Source: Desulfuromonadaceae bacterium
GTDB taxonomy: Bacteria; Desulfobacterota; Desulfuromonadia; Geobacterales; Pseudopelobacteraceae
Length of the DNA: 64,000 bases
Reading direction: 5' to 3'
NCBI GenBank assembly: GCA_028712075.1
Contig: JAQTQX010000003.1
Location: 1-64,000, forward strand
The first letter of the stretch is position 1. The number at the start of each line of letters is the position of its first letter. Below are positions 35,904 through 45,905 of the stretch, in pieces. The notes beneath the pieces are model-generated. The model did no database searches and was not told the origin of the DNA. It was given only the letters and a program-made list of their open reading frames with translations. A program made the position numbers and the translations under genes.

Positions 35904-36860
35904 GTGAAGAAAACCATTATCGCAACAAAACTGTTTACTGCAATTATCTGCGTGGCCGCTCTTGTCGGATGTCAGAATGGCGGAACTTCGAGCGGGACAA
36001 AAACTGAAGGGAAGAAAGAGGGAAAGGTTATTGCTGAAGTGAATGGCAGCAGCATCACTACCGGTGATTTTGACCGGGAACTGAAAAATCTCCCCGAATA
36101 TCTTAAAACGATGGCAAACACCCCACAGGGGCGCAAAGAGATGCTTGATACAATGGTCATTCGTGAGCTCATTCTCCAGCAGGCATCAAAAGAGGGGCTC
36201 GACAAAGGGGCCGAAATTGAAGAAAAGCTGCAGGAGCTGAAAAAACGGCTGGTTGTAGAATCGTTTCTCAAGAAAAAGGTTGAGGCAGAATCCAAAGTTT
36301 CTGATGAGGATCTGAAAAAATTCTATGAGCAGAACAAGGACAAGTTCAAATCAGGCGATCAGATCAAAGCAAGCCATATTCTGGTCAAATCAGAGAAGGA
36401 AGCCAAGGACATACTGGCGCAGCTCAAATCAGGCGCCAGCTTTGAGGAACTGGCCAAGAAAAGCTCTGTTGATTCCTCCGCAGCAAAGGGTGGTGATCTG
36501 GGATGGTTCGGCAAGGGGAACATGGTCCCCGCCTTCGAGAAAGCAGCGTTCGCACTTAATGAAGGACAAATTTCCGGCGTTGTCAAATCAGATTTCGGTT
36601 TCCATATTATCAAGTTGACCGGTAAGCGAGCTGCCGGTGTCCGCCCGTTTGAAGAGGTGAAAGAGCAGATCAAAGGCGCCATCATGCCGACCAAACAGCA
36701 GGAAATTTTCCAGAAGATCAAGGAAGAGCTGAAAAAAACTGCCAATATTTCAATTAAGGAAGATGTGTTGAACAGCGTCAGTGGAGCAAAAGAAGCGCCA
36801 AAGCCTGCTGAAAATGCGCCGGCCGCAGCCTCTGCACCTGCCGCACCAGAAAAGAAATAA
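35904..36860 (+). CDS. PpiC-type peptidyl-prolyl isomerase lipoprotein (SurA/PrsA-like)
   Basis: 318 residues with a lipobox LVGC (acylated C23), a helical SurA_N-like chaperone region (about 40-140), one parvulin domain (about 145-245, SHILVKSEKEA...GGDLGWFGKG...FGFHIIKL) and an Ala/Pro-rich tail. Parvulins speed proline isomerisation; SurA/PrsA-like members fold exported proteins in the periplasm. AAAGGAG precedes the ATG. A terminator separates it from a second, related gene, so the pair probably arose by duplication. Confidence 0.9.
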   Translation: MKKTIIATKLFTAIICVAALVGCQNGGTSSGTKTEGKKEGKVIAEVNGSSITTGDFDRELKNLPEYLKTMANTPQGRKEMLDTMVIRELILQQASKEGLDKGAEIEEKLQELKKRLVVESFLKKKVEAESKVSDEDLKKFYEQNKDKFKSGDQIKASHILVKSEKEAKDILAQLKSGASFEELAKKSSVDSSAAKGGDLGWFGKGNMVPAFEKAAFALNEGQISGVVKSDFGFHIIKLTGKRAAGVRPFEEVKEQIKGAIMPTKQQEIFQKIKEELKKTANISIKEDVLNSVSGAKEAPKPAENAPAAASAPAAPEKK

Positions 36861-36900
36861 GTGTCGGATATTTCTGCATAACACCGTAAACATCATTAAA

Positions 36901-36935
36901 CCGGAAGTGCGGGAGTTTTCCCCCTTCCGGTTTTT
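36901..36935 (+). terminator. Rho-independent terminator between the two PpiC genes
   Basis: CCGGAAG pairs with CTTCCGG across a 16-base loop, followed by five T. Confidence 0.85.
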
Positions 36936-36968
36936 ACTTCATTTTATATGAATGATAAGGATTCACCC

Positions 36969-38042
36969 ATGACACTCCGCATCTTCGCAGCAGCAATACC
37001 GGTTTTGACCCTGTTCATGACAGCAGGCTGCGCCGGCAATGACGCAGCAATCACCAAAGAACAACCGTCGACAACATTCAAGGACGAAAAGACACCCCAG
37101 AGCCTGACAGCACCCCAGGAAAAGCAGCACGTTGCCAACGCAATTGCCGCCATTGTCAACGATGAAATCATCACGCTTAATGACGTCAACCGGGAAGCCA
37201 AACAGGCTATTGCCGATGAGGAAAAGAAGGGCTCGGTCATCGCCGCTTCGCGGGAGCAGCTCAACCAAGCCGCCCTTGATCGTCTCATTGAGAAAAAACT
37301 GGCCGCACAGAAGATCAGGGAATTACATATTGTTGTTTCCGAGGATGAGCTTCGCCAGGCGATTGAAGACGTGCGCAGACAGAACCACATGCCGACGCAG
37401 GAGGCTCTGGTTGCGGCTCTGGCAGTGCAGGGACTGTCTCTTGAACAGTATCGCAGCCAGCTCAAGGAACAGATTGAAAAACTGAAACTGGTAAGTATGG
37501 AGGTTCGCGCCAAAGTGCTGGTCGGTGAATCGGAAATCCGGGCCTACTACACCGAAAACCGTGCCAAATACTCCGAAGAAGAAAGCTTTCGCGCACGGCA
37601 TATTTTCTTTAAAACGGGCGAGAAGGTAACGCCGGAAGAGATTATCCGCGCAAAAACAACCGCACTTGCCGTCCTTGCTGATGCCAAGGCGGGAAATGAT
37701 TTTGCGGAACTGGCAAAAAAGTTCTCGGAGGATCCGGCTGCGCGCAAGGATGGTGGTGACCTTGGAAGCTTCAAAAAAGGGGACATGCAGCCGGAATTGG
37801 AGAAAAGTATCCAGACTCTGAAACCTGGTGAAGTCAGTGATCTGGTCTCCACCCCTGTTGGATTTCATATCATCAAACTTGAGGCCAGAATAGCCGGCGC
37901 TGCCAAACCATTCGACAGTGTAAAATCAGAAATTGAAGAAATTCTCTATCGCAAAAAATCTGAAGAACGATTCAGTCAGTGGGCAAAGGATTTGCGCAGT
38001 AAGGCAAATATTGAGATAAAGGACATTGAAGGACTGCAGTAA
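36969..38042 (+). CDS. SurA-like PpiC peptidyl-prolyl isomerase lipoprotein
   Basis: 357 residues from ATG 36969, which AAGGA precedes by seven bases; the in-frame ATG at 36948 gives a polar extension before the signal peptide. Lipobox TAGC (C21), a SurA_N domain (about 55-180, IAAIVNDEIITLNDVNREAKQ) and one parvulin domain (about 205-310, ARHIFFKTGE...GGDLGSFKKGDM...GFHIIKLEARI). It likely chaperones outer-membrane proteins. Unlike E. coli SurA it has one parvulin domain and a lipid anchor. Confidence 0.9.
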   Translation: MTLRIFAAAIPVLTLFMTAGCAGNDAAITKEQPSTTFKDEKTPQSLTAPQEKQHVANAIAAIVNDEIITLNDVNREAKQAIADEEKKGSVIAASREQLNQAALDRLIEKKLAAQKIRELHIVVSEDELRQAIEDVRRQNHMPTQEALVAALAVQGLSLEQYRSQLKEQIEKLKLVSMEVRAKVLVGESEIRAYYTENRAKYSEEESFRARHIFFKTGEKVTPEEIIRAKTTALAVLADAKAGNDFAELAKKFSEDPAARKDGGDLGSFKKGDMQPELEKSIQTLKPGEVSDLVSTPVGFHIIKLEARIAGAAKPFDSVKSEIEEILYRKKSEERFSQWAKDLRSKANIEIKDIEGLQ

Positions 38043-38079
38043 AACAATCAGTGGCATAAACCGACGCTAAGCAAGCGTT

Positions 38080-38820
38080 CTACTCCCTCTGACGCAGAAA
38101 CTTCAAAAACTCTCCACAGGACAGGTGTTTTTTGCTGACCAGATGAGCGATCTCCCTGCTCATGGCAAGCTTTTCACCAGTCTTCATTTCCCCTTTTAAT
38201 AGCACAAAGAATGGCGTATTGCTGCTGTACGGGTACAAGCGAAAGCGCTCCTGCAACTCAAAGGCTGACATATCGGTCAACATCTGGCTACAGAACACCA
38301 TATAGACCGGATGGATCGATGCAATAGCCAAGGCTTCTTTCCCGGTATATCCTTTCGTGACCTCAAACCCCAAAACCTCAATCGCCTTGGATAACAGTTC
38401 TTCTCCTGATCTCGAGACGACCATTGACTGCAGGTCCCAAGTTTCAGCCTCTTCCGTCAGACCATACACCGCGAGACGGTTCTGAATATACTGGACATCA
38501 ATGGGAGTGATGAAAAATCCGGCGACCGGAAAGACCCCGCCTATCCTCCCATTTTCACTCAGAAATACCGGCAATACCGGAATATCTCGTGTGGAGGGAG
38601 AACCTTTTATCTTGAGCAGTACCCCCCAGCCATCATCAGAAAATGGCGAGATATCAAGTACTATGCCCAATGGCCGCCCAGTCTCAAGATTTTCATACTG
38701 TTCAATCCGACAGACATACCCGCCCGCCTCAAGATACGAGGCAAGAAGCTCTTCACGCCCGTTTCCCGGCGTCACTCCAAGAATCCATAATTCCCTGCGC
38801 TGCTCTGTATGCTGTGTCAT
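38080..38820 (-). CDS. Tandem receiver-like (degenerate response regulator) protein
   Basis: A 246-residue cytosolic protein that reads as two CheY-like domains without output domain. The first (about 8-120) keeps a candidate phospho-acceptor in GIVLDISPFSDDGWGVLLKIK but lacks the N-terminal acidic pair. The second (about 130-235) has Cys where the aspartate should be (MVFCSQMLTDMSAFEL). So phosphotransfer through the canonical site is unlikely in the second domain. I chose ATG 38820 with GGAG before it; a longer start at 38898 would lie within hldE. It is the last gene of the gmhA-hldE unit, 14 bases after hldE. Its function is unknown. Confidence 0.7.
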   Translation of the reverse strand: MTQHTEQRRELWILGVTPGNGREELLASYLEAGGYVCRIEQYENLETGRPLGIVLDISPFSDDGWGVLLKIKGSPSTRDIPVLPVFLSENGRIGGVFPVAGFFITPIDVQYIQNRLAVYGLTEEAETWDLQSMVVSRSGEELLSKAIEVLGFEVTKGYTGKEALAIASIHPVYMVFCSQMLTDMSAFELQERFRLYPYSSNTPFFVLLKGEMKTGEKLAMSREIAHLVSKKHLSCGEFLKFLRQRE

Positions 38821-38833
38821 GGCCGCTCCCGGG

Positions 38834-40321
38834 TTACTCCGCAGAGTAAAGCTCAAGTATTCGTTCGATGATGGTGGTGGTCGACTTGCCATCGACAAAG
38901 GTTATCAACTCGACACGCCCTCCGTATGATTCCACGACCTCTCTGCCAACAACGCCATCGATGGAGTAATCGCCCCCTTTGGCTAGAATATCGGGTTTGA
39001 GAGCGGTTATCAGCTCCAGCGGGGTATCCTCATCGAAAATGACCACATAATCGATGCAATCCAGCGCCGCCAGAAGATGCGCACGCTCATCCTGATCGAT
39101 AAGCGGCCGTTTATCCCCTTTCAGGCGCCGAACCGAGGCATCGCTATTGAGTCCGAGCACGAGCAAATCACCGAGACTGCGCGCCTTCTGCAGATATTTT
39201 ACATGTCCAACGTGCAACAGGTCAAAGCAGCCGTTGGTAAAGACCACCCGTTTACCGTCGCTTCTCTCTGCCGCAATCAAAGGGACCAACTGGGCCCGGC
39301 TCATTATTTTCGGGAGCCTCTCCTTGAGGGACCGCGACACGGCATCAATAATTTCCTGAGGAGTGACTATCGAGGTTCCCAACTTGCCAACGGCAATGCC
39401 AGCGGCAATATTTGCCAGTCGAGCAGCGTCAGCCATGTCCAGACCTGATGTTATGCCGACCGTGAGCGCAGCCAGCACCGTATCTCCGGCACCGGAGACA
39501 TCAAATACTTCCTGAGCCACCGTGGGGATATGGACAACATCACCATTATTTGAGAAAAGCGACATCCCTTCTTCGCTGCGGGTGATCAGCAGGTGCTGCA
39601 CGCCGGTCGTCAGCATGATCTCGGCAGCTGCCCTGGAAAGTGACTCAGCATCAGTAATGGCGATGCCGGAAGCAGCCTCAGCCTCTTTGCGGTTGGGCGT
39701 CAGAACTGTTGCCCCTGTATAGCGGGCATAATCAACCCCTTTCGGATCAACCAGCACCGGTATACCGGCTGCCTCAGCAGCAGCTATCGCCGCAGCAGTG
39801 ACCGCCGCCGTCAGCACACCCTTGCCATAGTCAGAAAGCACTATCGCCCTGAATTCACCGGCATGATCAGCTATCCAGCAGCACAGTTGCTGCTCAACTG
39901 CCGCAGGCAACGTCTCGCGGGATTCACGATCAATACGTACGATCTGCTGATGTGCGGCAACGACCCGCGTTTTGCGGCTGGTGTGGCGCCCGGCATCCGA
40001 AAAAATTGCGCGGATATCGACATGGTGCCGGCAGAAGTTTTCCAGCAGTTCACAACCGGCCGGATCATCGCCCACCACGGAACAGACTGACACTTGGGCT
40101 CCCAGTGTGGCAAGGTTATGCACTACATTGCCGGCTCCTCCAAGACGCAACTCTTCGCGGAGGACGTCTACGATCTGCACCGGCGCCTCAGGAGATATGC
40201 GCTCCGTCTTGCCCCACAAGTATTCATCGAGCATCAGATCGCCAACAACCAGGCAGCGAATCCCGGTGGCCTGCGTAAAAAGGGTTTCTACCGTTGTTCG
40301 ATCCACACGACCCCCCGGCAT
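38834..40321 (-). CDS. hldE: Bifunctional D-beta-heptose 7-phosphate kinase / heptose 1-phosphate adenylyltransferase
   Basis: 495 residues, the full bifunctional length. The N-terminal ribokinase-type kinase (GGAGNVVHNLATLGA, DYGKGVL, DVSGAGDTV) spans about 1-330. The C-terminal nucleotidyltransferase (FTNGCFDLLHVGHVKYL) spans about 355-495. It makes ADP-heptose precursors for the LPS inner core. It is encoded directly after gmhA with a 3-base gap. GmhB, needed between the two steps, is not in the window. Confidence 0.96.
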   Translation of the reverse strand: MPGGRVDRTTVETLFTQATGIRCLVVGDLMLDEYLWGKTERISPEAPVQIVDVLREELRLGGAGNVVHNLATLGAQVSVCSVVGDDPAGCELLENFCRHHVDIRAIFSDAGRHTSRKTRVVAAHQQIVRIDRESRETLPAAVEQQLCCWIADHAGEFRAIVLSDYGKGVLTAAVTAAAIAAAEAAGIPVLVDPKGVDYARYTGATVLTPNRKEAEAASGIAITDAESLSRAAAEIMLTTGVQHLLITRSEEGMSLFSNNGDVVHIPTVAQEVFDVSGAGDTVLAALTVGITSGLDMADAARLANIAAGIAVGKLGTSIVTPQEIIDAVSRSLKERLPKIMSRAQLVPLIAAERSDGKRVVFTNGCFDLLHVGHVKYLQKARSLGDLLVLGLNSDASVRRLKGDKRPLIDQDERAHLLAALDCIDYVVIFDEDTPLELITALKPDILAKGGDYSIDGVVGREVVESYGGRVELITFVDGKSTTTIIERILELYSAE

Positions 40322-40324
40322 GTT

Positions 40325-40894
40325 TCAGGTAAACATCTTTTTTTCAAGAAGATCGCAGACAATATGGATGATGGTAATATGCCCTTCCTGAATACGTGGC
40401 GTGTCATCAGTCGGTACGGTCAGCACCAGGTCACAGGCCTTCTTGATGCTCCCGCCATCTTTCCCCAGCAGTCCAACCGTATGGCACCCTGATGCATGTG
40501 CCAGTTCCATGGCATGCAGCACGTTGAGAGAGTTGCCGCTGGTCGAAATACCGACAATCACGTCACCGGGGGCAGCCAATGCTTCTACCTGCCGGTAGAA
40601 GACGCGATCAAAACCGTAGTCGTTGCCGATTGCGGTCAGAATTGAGGTGTCAGTTGAGAGCGCAATTGCCGGCAAGCCTCTTCGTTCCATTTTAAACCGC
40701 CCAACGATCTCAGCAACAAAATGCTGGGCATCAGCGGCTGAACCGCCATTGCCCATCACCAGCAGCTTTCCGCCATTATTGAAGGTGTCCGTCAACAGTG
40801 TCACCATCGTGGCGATCTGAGGCGACAACTCCTTTTCGATTCGGGTGATCACTTCCCGATGGTTCGCAAACTGTGCAGCAATTTCTGTAATCAT
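40325..40894 (-). CDS. gmhA: Phosphoheptose isomerase (sedoheptulose 7-phosphate isomerase)
   Basis: 189 residues, SIS fold: [31 protein letters not shown] and [13 protein letters not shown]. It converts sedoheptulose 7-phosphate to D-glycero-D-manno-heptose 7-phosphate, the first LPS heptose step. It overlaps the GT2 gene upstream by 4 bases (ATGA-type coupling). Confidence 0.96.
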   Translation of the reverse strand: MITEIAAQFANHREVITRIEKELSPQIATMVTLLTDTFNNGGKLLVMGNGGSAADAQHFVAEIVGRFKMERRGLPAIALSTDTSILTAIGNDYGFDRVFYRQVEALAAPGDVIVGISTSGNSLNVLHAMELAHASGCHTVGLLGKDGGSIKKACDLVLTVPTDDTPRIQEGHITIIHIVCDLLEKKMFT

Positions 40895-41961
40895 GTGCAG
40901 GCCTCCCTGGGATGCGCTGTAACGGTGGTCGTATGCGCGGCAATACAGTTCTGAACTTCGTCAAACGGAAGAGCTGTATCTGTTCCCGGGAAGACTGCTC
41001 CGCAACAGCCCCGTACCGCTATGAGATCCGGATTTTTGTTTTTCAACGCAGTTATGATCCGCTGAAATGAGCGCAGTGGGAACAGCACCGACAAAGGGTG
41101 AAGTTCTATGCCGGTATGCAGACCATTCCAACCCATTTTGCGAAATGCTGAATACTGGCGCCGGTGCAGGATCAGCAAAAACCTGTGCCCCTGTCGGGCG
41201 CCATCAAGGATTGTGGCAACGAAATCACACAAGTTCCCGGCATCTGTATCCGCTCCTAAATACAGGCAGTAGTGCCGGGAAATCCCCCACGTGGCCAGAT
41301 ACGCTGACTGACTGCTCTGCTCCATCTCGGCGCGGCGCTGCACCGAGCCGAATACCTGAGCGGTACTGCAGGTCAAACGGCTGTGTCCGGCAATACAGGT
41401 GCGGTAGCCGTGAGCCGCTACACGCCGGACGTACTCTCTCAGGCACCACTCACCACCGTCAAGATGTTCCTGAAAGGTACCGGCAACCATACGCATTTCG
41501 GCACGGATCAGGAGTGTCTCAAAAGAAATCGTGCAACTCTCCATTATTGAGATCCCGGGGGAAAGCTGCGGCAAGAGAGGCGCGCCATCTCCACTAAAAA
41601 GCGGCGACACCAGCCCGGCACCGGTTGTTTGAGCTGCATCAACGAGCGTCTCAAGCCACTTGGCATGCACCGTGACGGTGGGCCGGACAACAACCGCATA
41701 GTCGCTATCAGAGCGGGCAAGGCCAATATTGACCGCAGCAACCAGACCGATATTTTTCTCGGACTTGATAAACAAGCCTCTCTCACCCAACGACTCGGAA
41801 AACTCCTCCAGCATCAATTCGGTTTCACGACTGCTACCGTTGTCGACAATAATCAGACGTGCTCCGGAAGAGTGGGCGAGGATTGCGACAAGACAGGCGC
41901 GGGTATCAAACAGGTTGTTCCAGACAGGAACAATAATATCAATTGTGGGAGAAGTTATCAT
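40891..41961 (-). CDS. GT2-fold glycosyltransferase-like protein lacking a clear DxD motif
   Basis: 356 residues. The N-terminus is a GT-A family 2 fold: [26 protein letters not shown] and [13 protein letters not shown]. Where most GT2 enzymes have an NDT/DxD-type metal site, this one reads [18 protein letters not shown], so the acidic metal ligand is missing. The C-terminal 130 residues are unassigned. Its place at the head of the gmhA-hldE operon suggests a role in LPS or another surface glycan, but it may be inactive or use an alternative metal ligand. Confidence 0.75.
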   Translation of the reverse strand: MITSPTIDIIVPVWNNLFDTRACLVAILAHSSGARLIIVDNGSSRETELMLEEFSESLGERGLFIKSEKNIGLVAAVNIGLARSDSDYAVVVRPTVTVHAKWLETLVDAAQTTGAGLVSPLFSGDGAPLLPQLSPGISIMESCTISFETLLIRAEMRMVAGTFQEHLDGGEWCLREYVRRVAAHGYRTCIAGHSRLTCSTAQVFGSVQRRAEMEQSSQSAYLATWGISRHYCLYLGADTDAGNLCDFVATILDGARQGHRFLLILHRRQYSAFRKMGWNGLHTGIELHPLSVLFPLRSFQRIITALKNKNPDLIAVRGCCGAVFPGTDTALPFDEVQNCIAAHTTTVTAHPREACT

Positions 41962-42092
41962 GCCGATGGTAAATCTCTATGCAAATGGGTACGGAAACAG
42001 CAGCAACAACTGCTCCGGGGCCAGCGCTTCGTGTTGCGCGGCGGTCTGGCCCCTCATCAGGAGGTATCTTCCACTCATTCCGAAACAATAAT

Positions 42093-43136
42093 TCAGTATG
42101 AAATAGCAACGCGCCGCAGCAGGTCAAGTTCATCCAGAACAAGACCGGAACCGAGACAGACACAATCAAGCGGATTTTCTGCAATCAGCACCGGTACCTT
42201 GGTGACTTCGCGCAGCAGCAAATCGAGATTGCGCAGCAATGCGCCCCCGCCGGCCAGGAAGATGCCCTGATCAACTATATCAGCTGCCAGCTCAGGCGGC
42301 GTTTTTTCAAGGCAGATTCTTACCGTATCGACGATAGCGTTGACCGCCTCCTTGAGAGCTTCACGGATTTCATCCGAATTGACCTTGATGGTTTTGGGAA
42401 TACCCGAGACCAGATCGCGCCCCTTGACTTCCATCTCCAGCAGTTCCGGGCCGGGATACGCTTCTCCGATATCCATTTTGATCTTTTCCGCCCACCGCTC
42501 ACCTATCTGCAGATTGTATTTTTTACGGATGTACTGGACGATCGCCTCGTCCATCTTGTCTCCCCCCATGCGGGTTGACTGGGCATACACGATTCCGGCA
42601 AGCGAGATAACCGCAACCTCCGTGGTTCCTCCGCCGATGTCAACAATCATGTTGCCCGATGCCTCCGTAATGGGCAAGCCGGCGCCAATGGCCGCCGCCA
42701 TAGGCTCCTCGATGAGGTACACCTCTCTGGCTCCGGCAGATTCAGCTGATTCCTTGACTGCACGCTTTTCAACCTGGGTGATACCAGACGGCACGCAGAT
42801 GACAATCCGCGGGCGAACGAGGGTTTTACGATTATGCACTTTATGGATAAAATAGCGCAGCATCTCCTCGGTGATGTCAAAGTCGGCAATGACACCATCC
42901 TTCATGGGACGAATGGCCGTGATGGTGCCAGGAGTTCTGCCGAGCATCTGCTTGGCCTCCATGCCGACCTTGAGCACTTTCTGCTGGCCATTTGGCATCT
43001 TCTGCACCGCAACAACCGACGGCTCACGCACAACAATCCCTTTTCCCTTCAAATAAACAAGGGTGTTGGCAGTGCCAAGGTCGATGGCAAGGTCATTGGA
43101 AAACATACCGAACAGATAATCAAACATTTTCAACAT
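42093..43136 (-). CDS. mreB: Rod shape-determining protein MreB
   Basis: 347 residues, actin-like ATPase: [20 protein letters not shown] (phosphate 1), [16 protein letters not shown] (phosphate 2), [12 protein letters not shown] (adenosine). MreB forms membrane-bound filaments that guide cell-wall elongation. The N-terminal [16 protein letters not shown] is the amphipathic membrane-binding helix. mreC/mreD, often next to it, are not here; the following gene on this strand is the GT2-like gene after a 131-base gap. Confidence 0.97.
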   Translation of the reverse strand: MLKMFDYLFGMFSNDLAIDLGTANTLVYLKGKGIVVREPSVVAVQKMPNGQQKVLKVGMEAKQMLGRTPGTITAIRPMKDGVIADFDITEEMLRYFIHKVHNRKTLVRPRIVICVPSGITQVEKRAVKESAESAGAREVYLIEEPMAAAIGAGLPITEASGNMIVDIGGGTTEVAVISLAGIVYAQSTRMGGDKMDEAIVQYIRKKYNLQIGERWAEKIKMDIGEAYPGPELLEMEVKGRDLVSGIPKTIKVNSDEIREALKEAVNAIVDTVRICLEKTPPELAADIVDQGIFLAGGGALLRNLDLLLREVTKVPVLIAENPLDCVCLGSGLVLDELDLLRRVAISY

Positions 43137-43231
43137 TACGCGTTCATCCTTTCAGAGTTCAAATACAGGTGGTTAAAATGGCGAAAGAGAGTAACAGAAT
43201 CGTATCGGATAAAGCAAGAAATGAATGTCCG

Positions 43232-44746
43232 CTATGACATCGTACCGCTCAGAAATGCGGCGTGATTGGAGCTGAAAAACGGTGGTTCATTCCTGACAAT
43301 TACGGCAATAGCCGGATGCCGCTTAAATTCACTCTCCAGAAAACGACGCACCTGTTTGCGATCCCAGCCACCTGGATGCGTAAATGCCGTGTAAAGCGAA
43401 AGGTCCCCCTCATAAAACGGCTGATTGCCCAATTGTACAGCGTCATCACCATGAAGCGGCATGTTGAAAATCGCCAGATTAAGAAACCCGATCTCCTGAT
43501 GATGGCGAACCACAAAATCGAGAGTACGGCGGGCCTCAACCAGTGTCTCCCCCGGCGTACCGAACAACAGGTAGCAGTAGGCGGCAATTCCTGTCTCCGC
43601 GAGATTTTTCAGCACTTGTGAGGTTAGTCTGAGGTCGATGCCCTTTTCCATCTTGTCAAGCACTCCCTGATCGCCCGATTCCAGACCCAGCTTGAGCATG
43701 ACACAGCCGGAGCGCCTCAGTGCGTGACAAAAGGATCGGTCGGCAAACTGTTCATCAATACGGGCAAAGCCGTACCAGGGAATCCCCGGTGGATCCAACG
43801 CAAGCGCGTGCAGCAACGTCGGACTGATGGCGTTATCAAGCAGATGAATCAGCACCGGCGAAGCTTGCTCGCTCAAGCACTTCAGGTCTGATATCACGTG
43901 AGAAATTGGCTCGTGCCGGTATCGGTTCCCTTCCGCTCGCTCCGGACAAAATGTGCACCGGTTCCAGTAACAGCCGCTGGCGGCGCTATAGGGAAGAATC
44001 AGTCCGGGTGAAAAGTACTCTGCGAGAGGCAGCCCGGTATAATCAGGAGTTATATGCTGATGCGGCGGCAGACAGCCACCCAGAAGCTCCCGCAACGGTT
44101 CTTCACCCGGGCCTGAAATCAGGTGATCCACCCAATCTCCAAACGGATTGCACCAAGCGGGGCGTTGCATCCATGAGGTGACCAGACCGCCCCCCAGAAC
44201 GATCCGCACAGTCGGATAGTGCCTTCTGAGGTAGCCGATCATGGCAAAGGTTGTAAGCGCCTGACTGAGATAGTTAAGTGAAAATCCGACCGTTGTGACA
44301 CCAGACAGCAGCTCCGGAAGGCGTTGACTGAAGTAGAAAAACAGAGAATTCTGTTCGGGAGTTTGCGCTGCGGCGATTAGATCAGCGCTACGCAGGGGTG
44401 AGAGGAGAGAATGCTGATAGTCGGCAAGGCCGCCGGCAACGCGGCCGTCAAGCAGCGCCAGAGCGATGGCGCGGTTGAGATCACTGACTACGCGGCGGTA
44501 GCGGCCCGGATTCCGGTACGTGGCACTGCTGCGCAGAGCGTTCAGGTTGCCTGACCGCCCCTTCAAGACCCGGCGGCTCCAGGTATCAGTGGCGGTCAAC
44601 GGCTGTTCCAGCAGCCAGAGCTGCCCTTCCAGGTTGGCATCAAGGAGACGGCTCGGCACACCGCATGAATTCAGGAACGAGGCAAGCCGCACGATGCCGG
44701 CAGGCGGCTCAGCCGCTTTGGCAAGCGGCGGAAAAATGAGCAACAT
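43232..44746 (-). CDS. B12-binding-domain radical SAM protein
   Basis: About 504 residues. The N-terminal half resembles a cobalamin-binding Rossmann domain (VGFSLNYLSQALTTFAMIGYLRRHYP...IVLGGGLVTS) without an obvious DxHxxG. The radical SAM core follows, with cluster cysteines C259-YWNR-C264-TF-C267 and later GLESGDQGVLDKMEKG. The cysteine spacing CX4CX2C differs from the usual CX3CX2C. The reaction is unknown. Starts are ambiguous: ATG 44746 (MLLIFPPLAKAAEPP) is used, a TTG at 44758 is possible, and neither has a strong ribosome site. It lies 13 bases after the lipoprotein gene, probably one operon. Confidence 0.8.
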   Translation of the reverse strand: MLLIFPPLAKAAEPPAGIVRLASFLNSCGVPSRLLDANLEGQLWLLEQPLTATDTWSRRVLKGRSGNLNALRSSATYRNPGRYRRVVSDLNRAIALALLDGRVAGGLADYQHSLLSPLRSADLIAAAQTPEQNSLFFYFSQRLPELLSGVTTVGFSLNYLSQALTTFAMIGYLRRHYPTVRIVLGGGLVTSWMQRPAWCNPFGDWVDHLISGPGEEPLRELLGGCLPPHQHITPDYTGLPLAEYFSPGLILPYSAASGCYWNRCTFCPERAEGNRYRHEPISHVISDLKCLSEQASPVLIHLLDNAISPTLLHALALDPPGIPWYGFARIDEQFADRSFCHALRRSGCVMLKLGLESGDQGVLDKMEKGIDLRLTSQVLKNLAETGIAAYCYLLFGTPGETLVEARRTLDFVVRHHQEIGFLNLAIFNMPLHGDDAVQLGNQPFYEGDLSLYTAFTHPGGWDRKQVRRFLESEFKRHPAIAVIVRNEPPFFSSNHAAFLSGTMS

Positions 44747-44759
44747 ACCGGACACCAAG

Positions 44760-45851
44760 CTACTGATACTGGATGTAAAGCGGCTGTGGGTTCAGCTTGA
44801 GAAGTTCACCGGGGGTCAGTAGCGGGTCCCCCTTTTTGGTATCATTATGATAAAAGAGCTTGAAACCGGTATACTGCACCGGTTCGGAAACGATATAGGA
44901 TTTGTATGAGTCTCGTTTCAGCCATGGCGCACCCCAGCCGTCCATATGCATAACCGTCTGCACTTCCGGGCGCAGCAGTACGTTTTTTGCATGCGTGACG
45001 CCGTTACGGGTAAACCGGTGGACAGTCAGCACCTTGGGGGGAAGATTGTATTTTTTCACCAGTTCCTGCAGATACCCTGTAACAAAATTGATGTCGGAGG
45101 CATCGTAGGTACCGATCTTCTTTCCCGGTTTTTTGCCGCTTCCTATCAAATTGAATTCCGGATCTATGCCGAGGTGTACGTCCGGATTTTTCAATATCCA
45201 CTCGAAGCGCGGCAGAACCGAGCGGATGTTGTCATGCCCGGTCTGAATATCGATAAACATGATTGCTCCGGCTTCTTTCGCCCAGCCATATACCTGATTG
45301 ATAACCGCATCCGGCATGATCATGCGATATTTGCCATCCTTGCCCGGTTCCCCCTGCGCCACCACCGCGATAAGATGCAGCGCCGGCTGCACCGGCGTGG
45401 CGGGATCAGCCTCCTGCCACTTGGCAACTTCAGCTTTCAGGCGCTTCAGCATTTCATCTTTGGGAAATTCGCCGAGAGCTCCCATCCGCTTCGAAAGCGG
45501 GTTCCCGTAATAGGCGACGATCCGCTTCGCCGGCAGGATTGCCCCAGACAACGGCGCCGAGCATTTTACCGGCCAGCCACTTTGCCGGGCAAACTCGGGA
45601 CTCTCGCCTGCATTGTACGGTATTTTCAACTCCGCTGCGCGTGCCGCGCTGGTCTGTGCGGCAAAAGCTGAAGCCTTTCTGGTTGCTGTGGTAGTAGCGG
45701 CAAACGTTGCTTCTGCTGCGAGCTTTTCCGACTCCTTTTCAACCCTGGTTGCTTCCTCTCCCGCAAAATTGTGTCCGTCCGAACATCCCGAAATGGCAAA
45801 CGCAAGCAAAGCCAGCACCGGTACATAAAAAATTGCTCTCTGATATCTCAA
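44760..45851 (-). CDS. Lipoprotein of unknown function with possible TIM-barrel domain
   Basis: About 363 residues with a lipobox ISGC (acylated Cys near residue 23 from the TTG start), an Ala/Thr/Lys-rich helical linker to about 75 and a globular domain of about 270 residues. Its strand-helix alternation and segments such as RIVAYYGNPL, IMFIDIQTGHDNIRSVL and HLGIDPEFNL look like a TIM barrel of glycoside-hydrolase type; no family could be named. I chose TTG 45851 because GGAG lies ten bases before it; GTG 45875 is in frame. It is upstream of the radical SAM gene. Confidence 0.65.
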   Translation of the reverse strand: MRYQRAIFYVPVLALLAFAISGCSDGHNFAGEEATRVEKESEKLAAEATFAATTTATRKASAFAAQTSAARAAELKIPYNAGESPEFARQSGWPVKCSAPLSGAILPAKRIVAYYGNPLSKRMGALGEFPKDEMLKRLKAEVAKWQEADPATPVQPALHLIAVVAQGEPGKDGKYRMIMPDAVINQVYGWAKEAGAIMFIDIQTGHDNIRSVLPRFEWILKNPDVHLGIDPEFNLIGSGKKPGKKIGTYDASDINFVTGYLQELVKKYNLPPKVLTVHRFTRNGVTHAKNVLLRPEVQTVMHMDGWGAPWLKRDSYKSYIVSEPVQYTGFKLFYHNDTKKGDPLLTPGELLKLNPQPLYIQYQ

Positions 45852-45905
45852 ATGAATTATACTCCCTCGTTGCACTGGCTCATTGTACCACCCACAAACG
45901 GGCTC

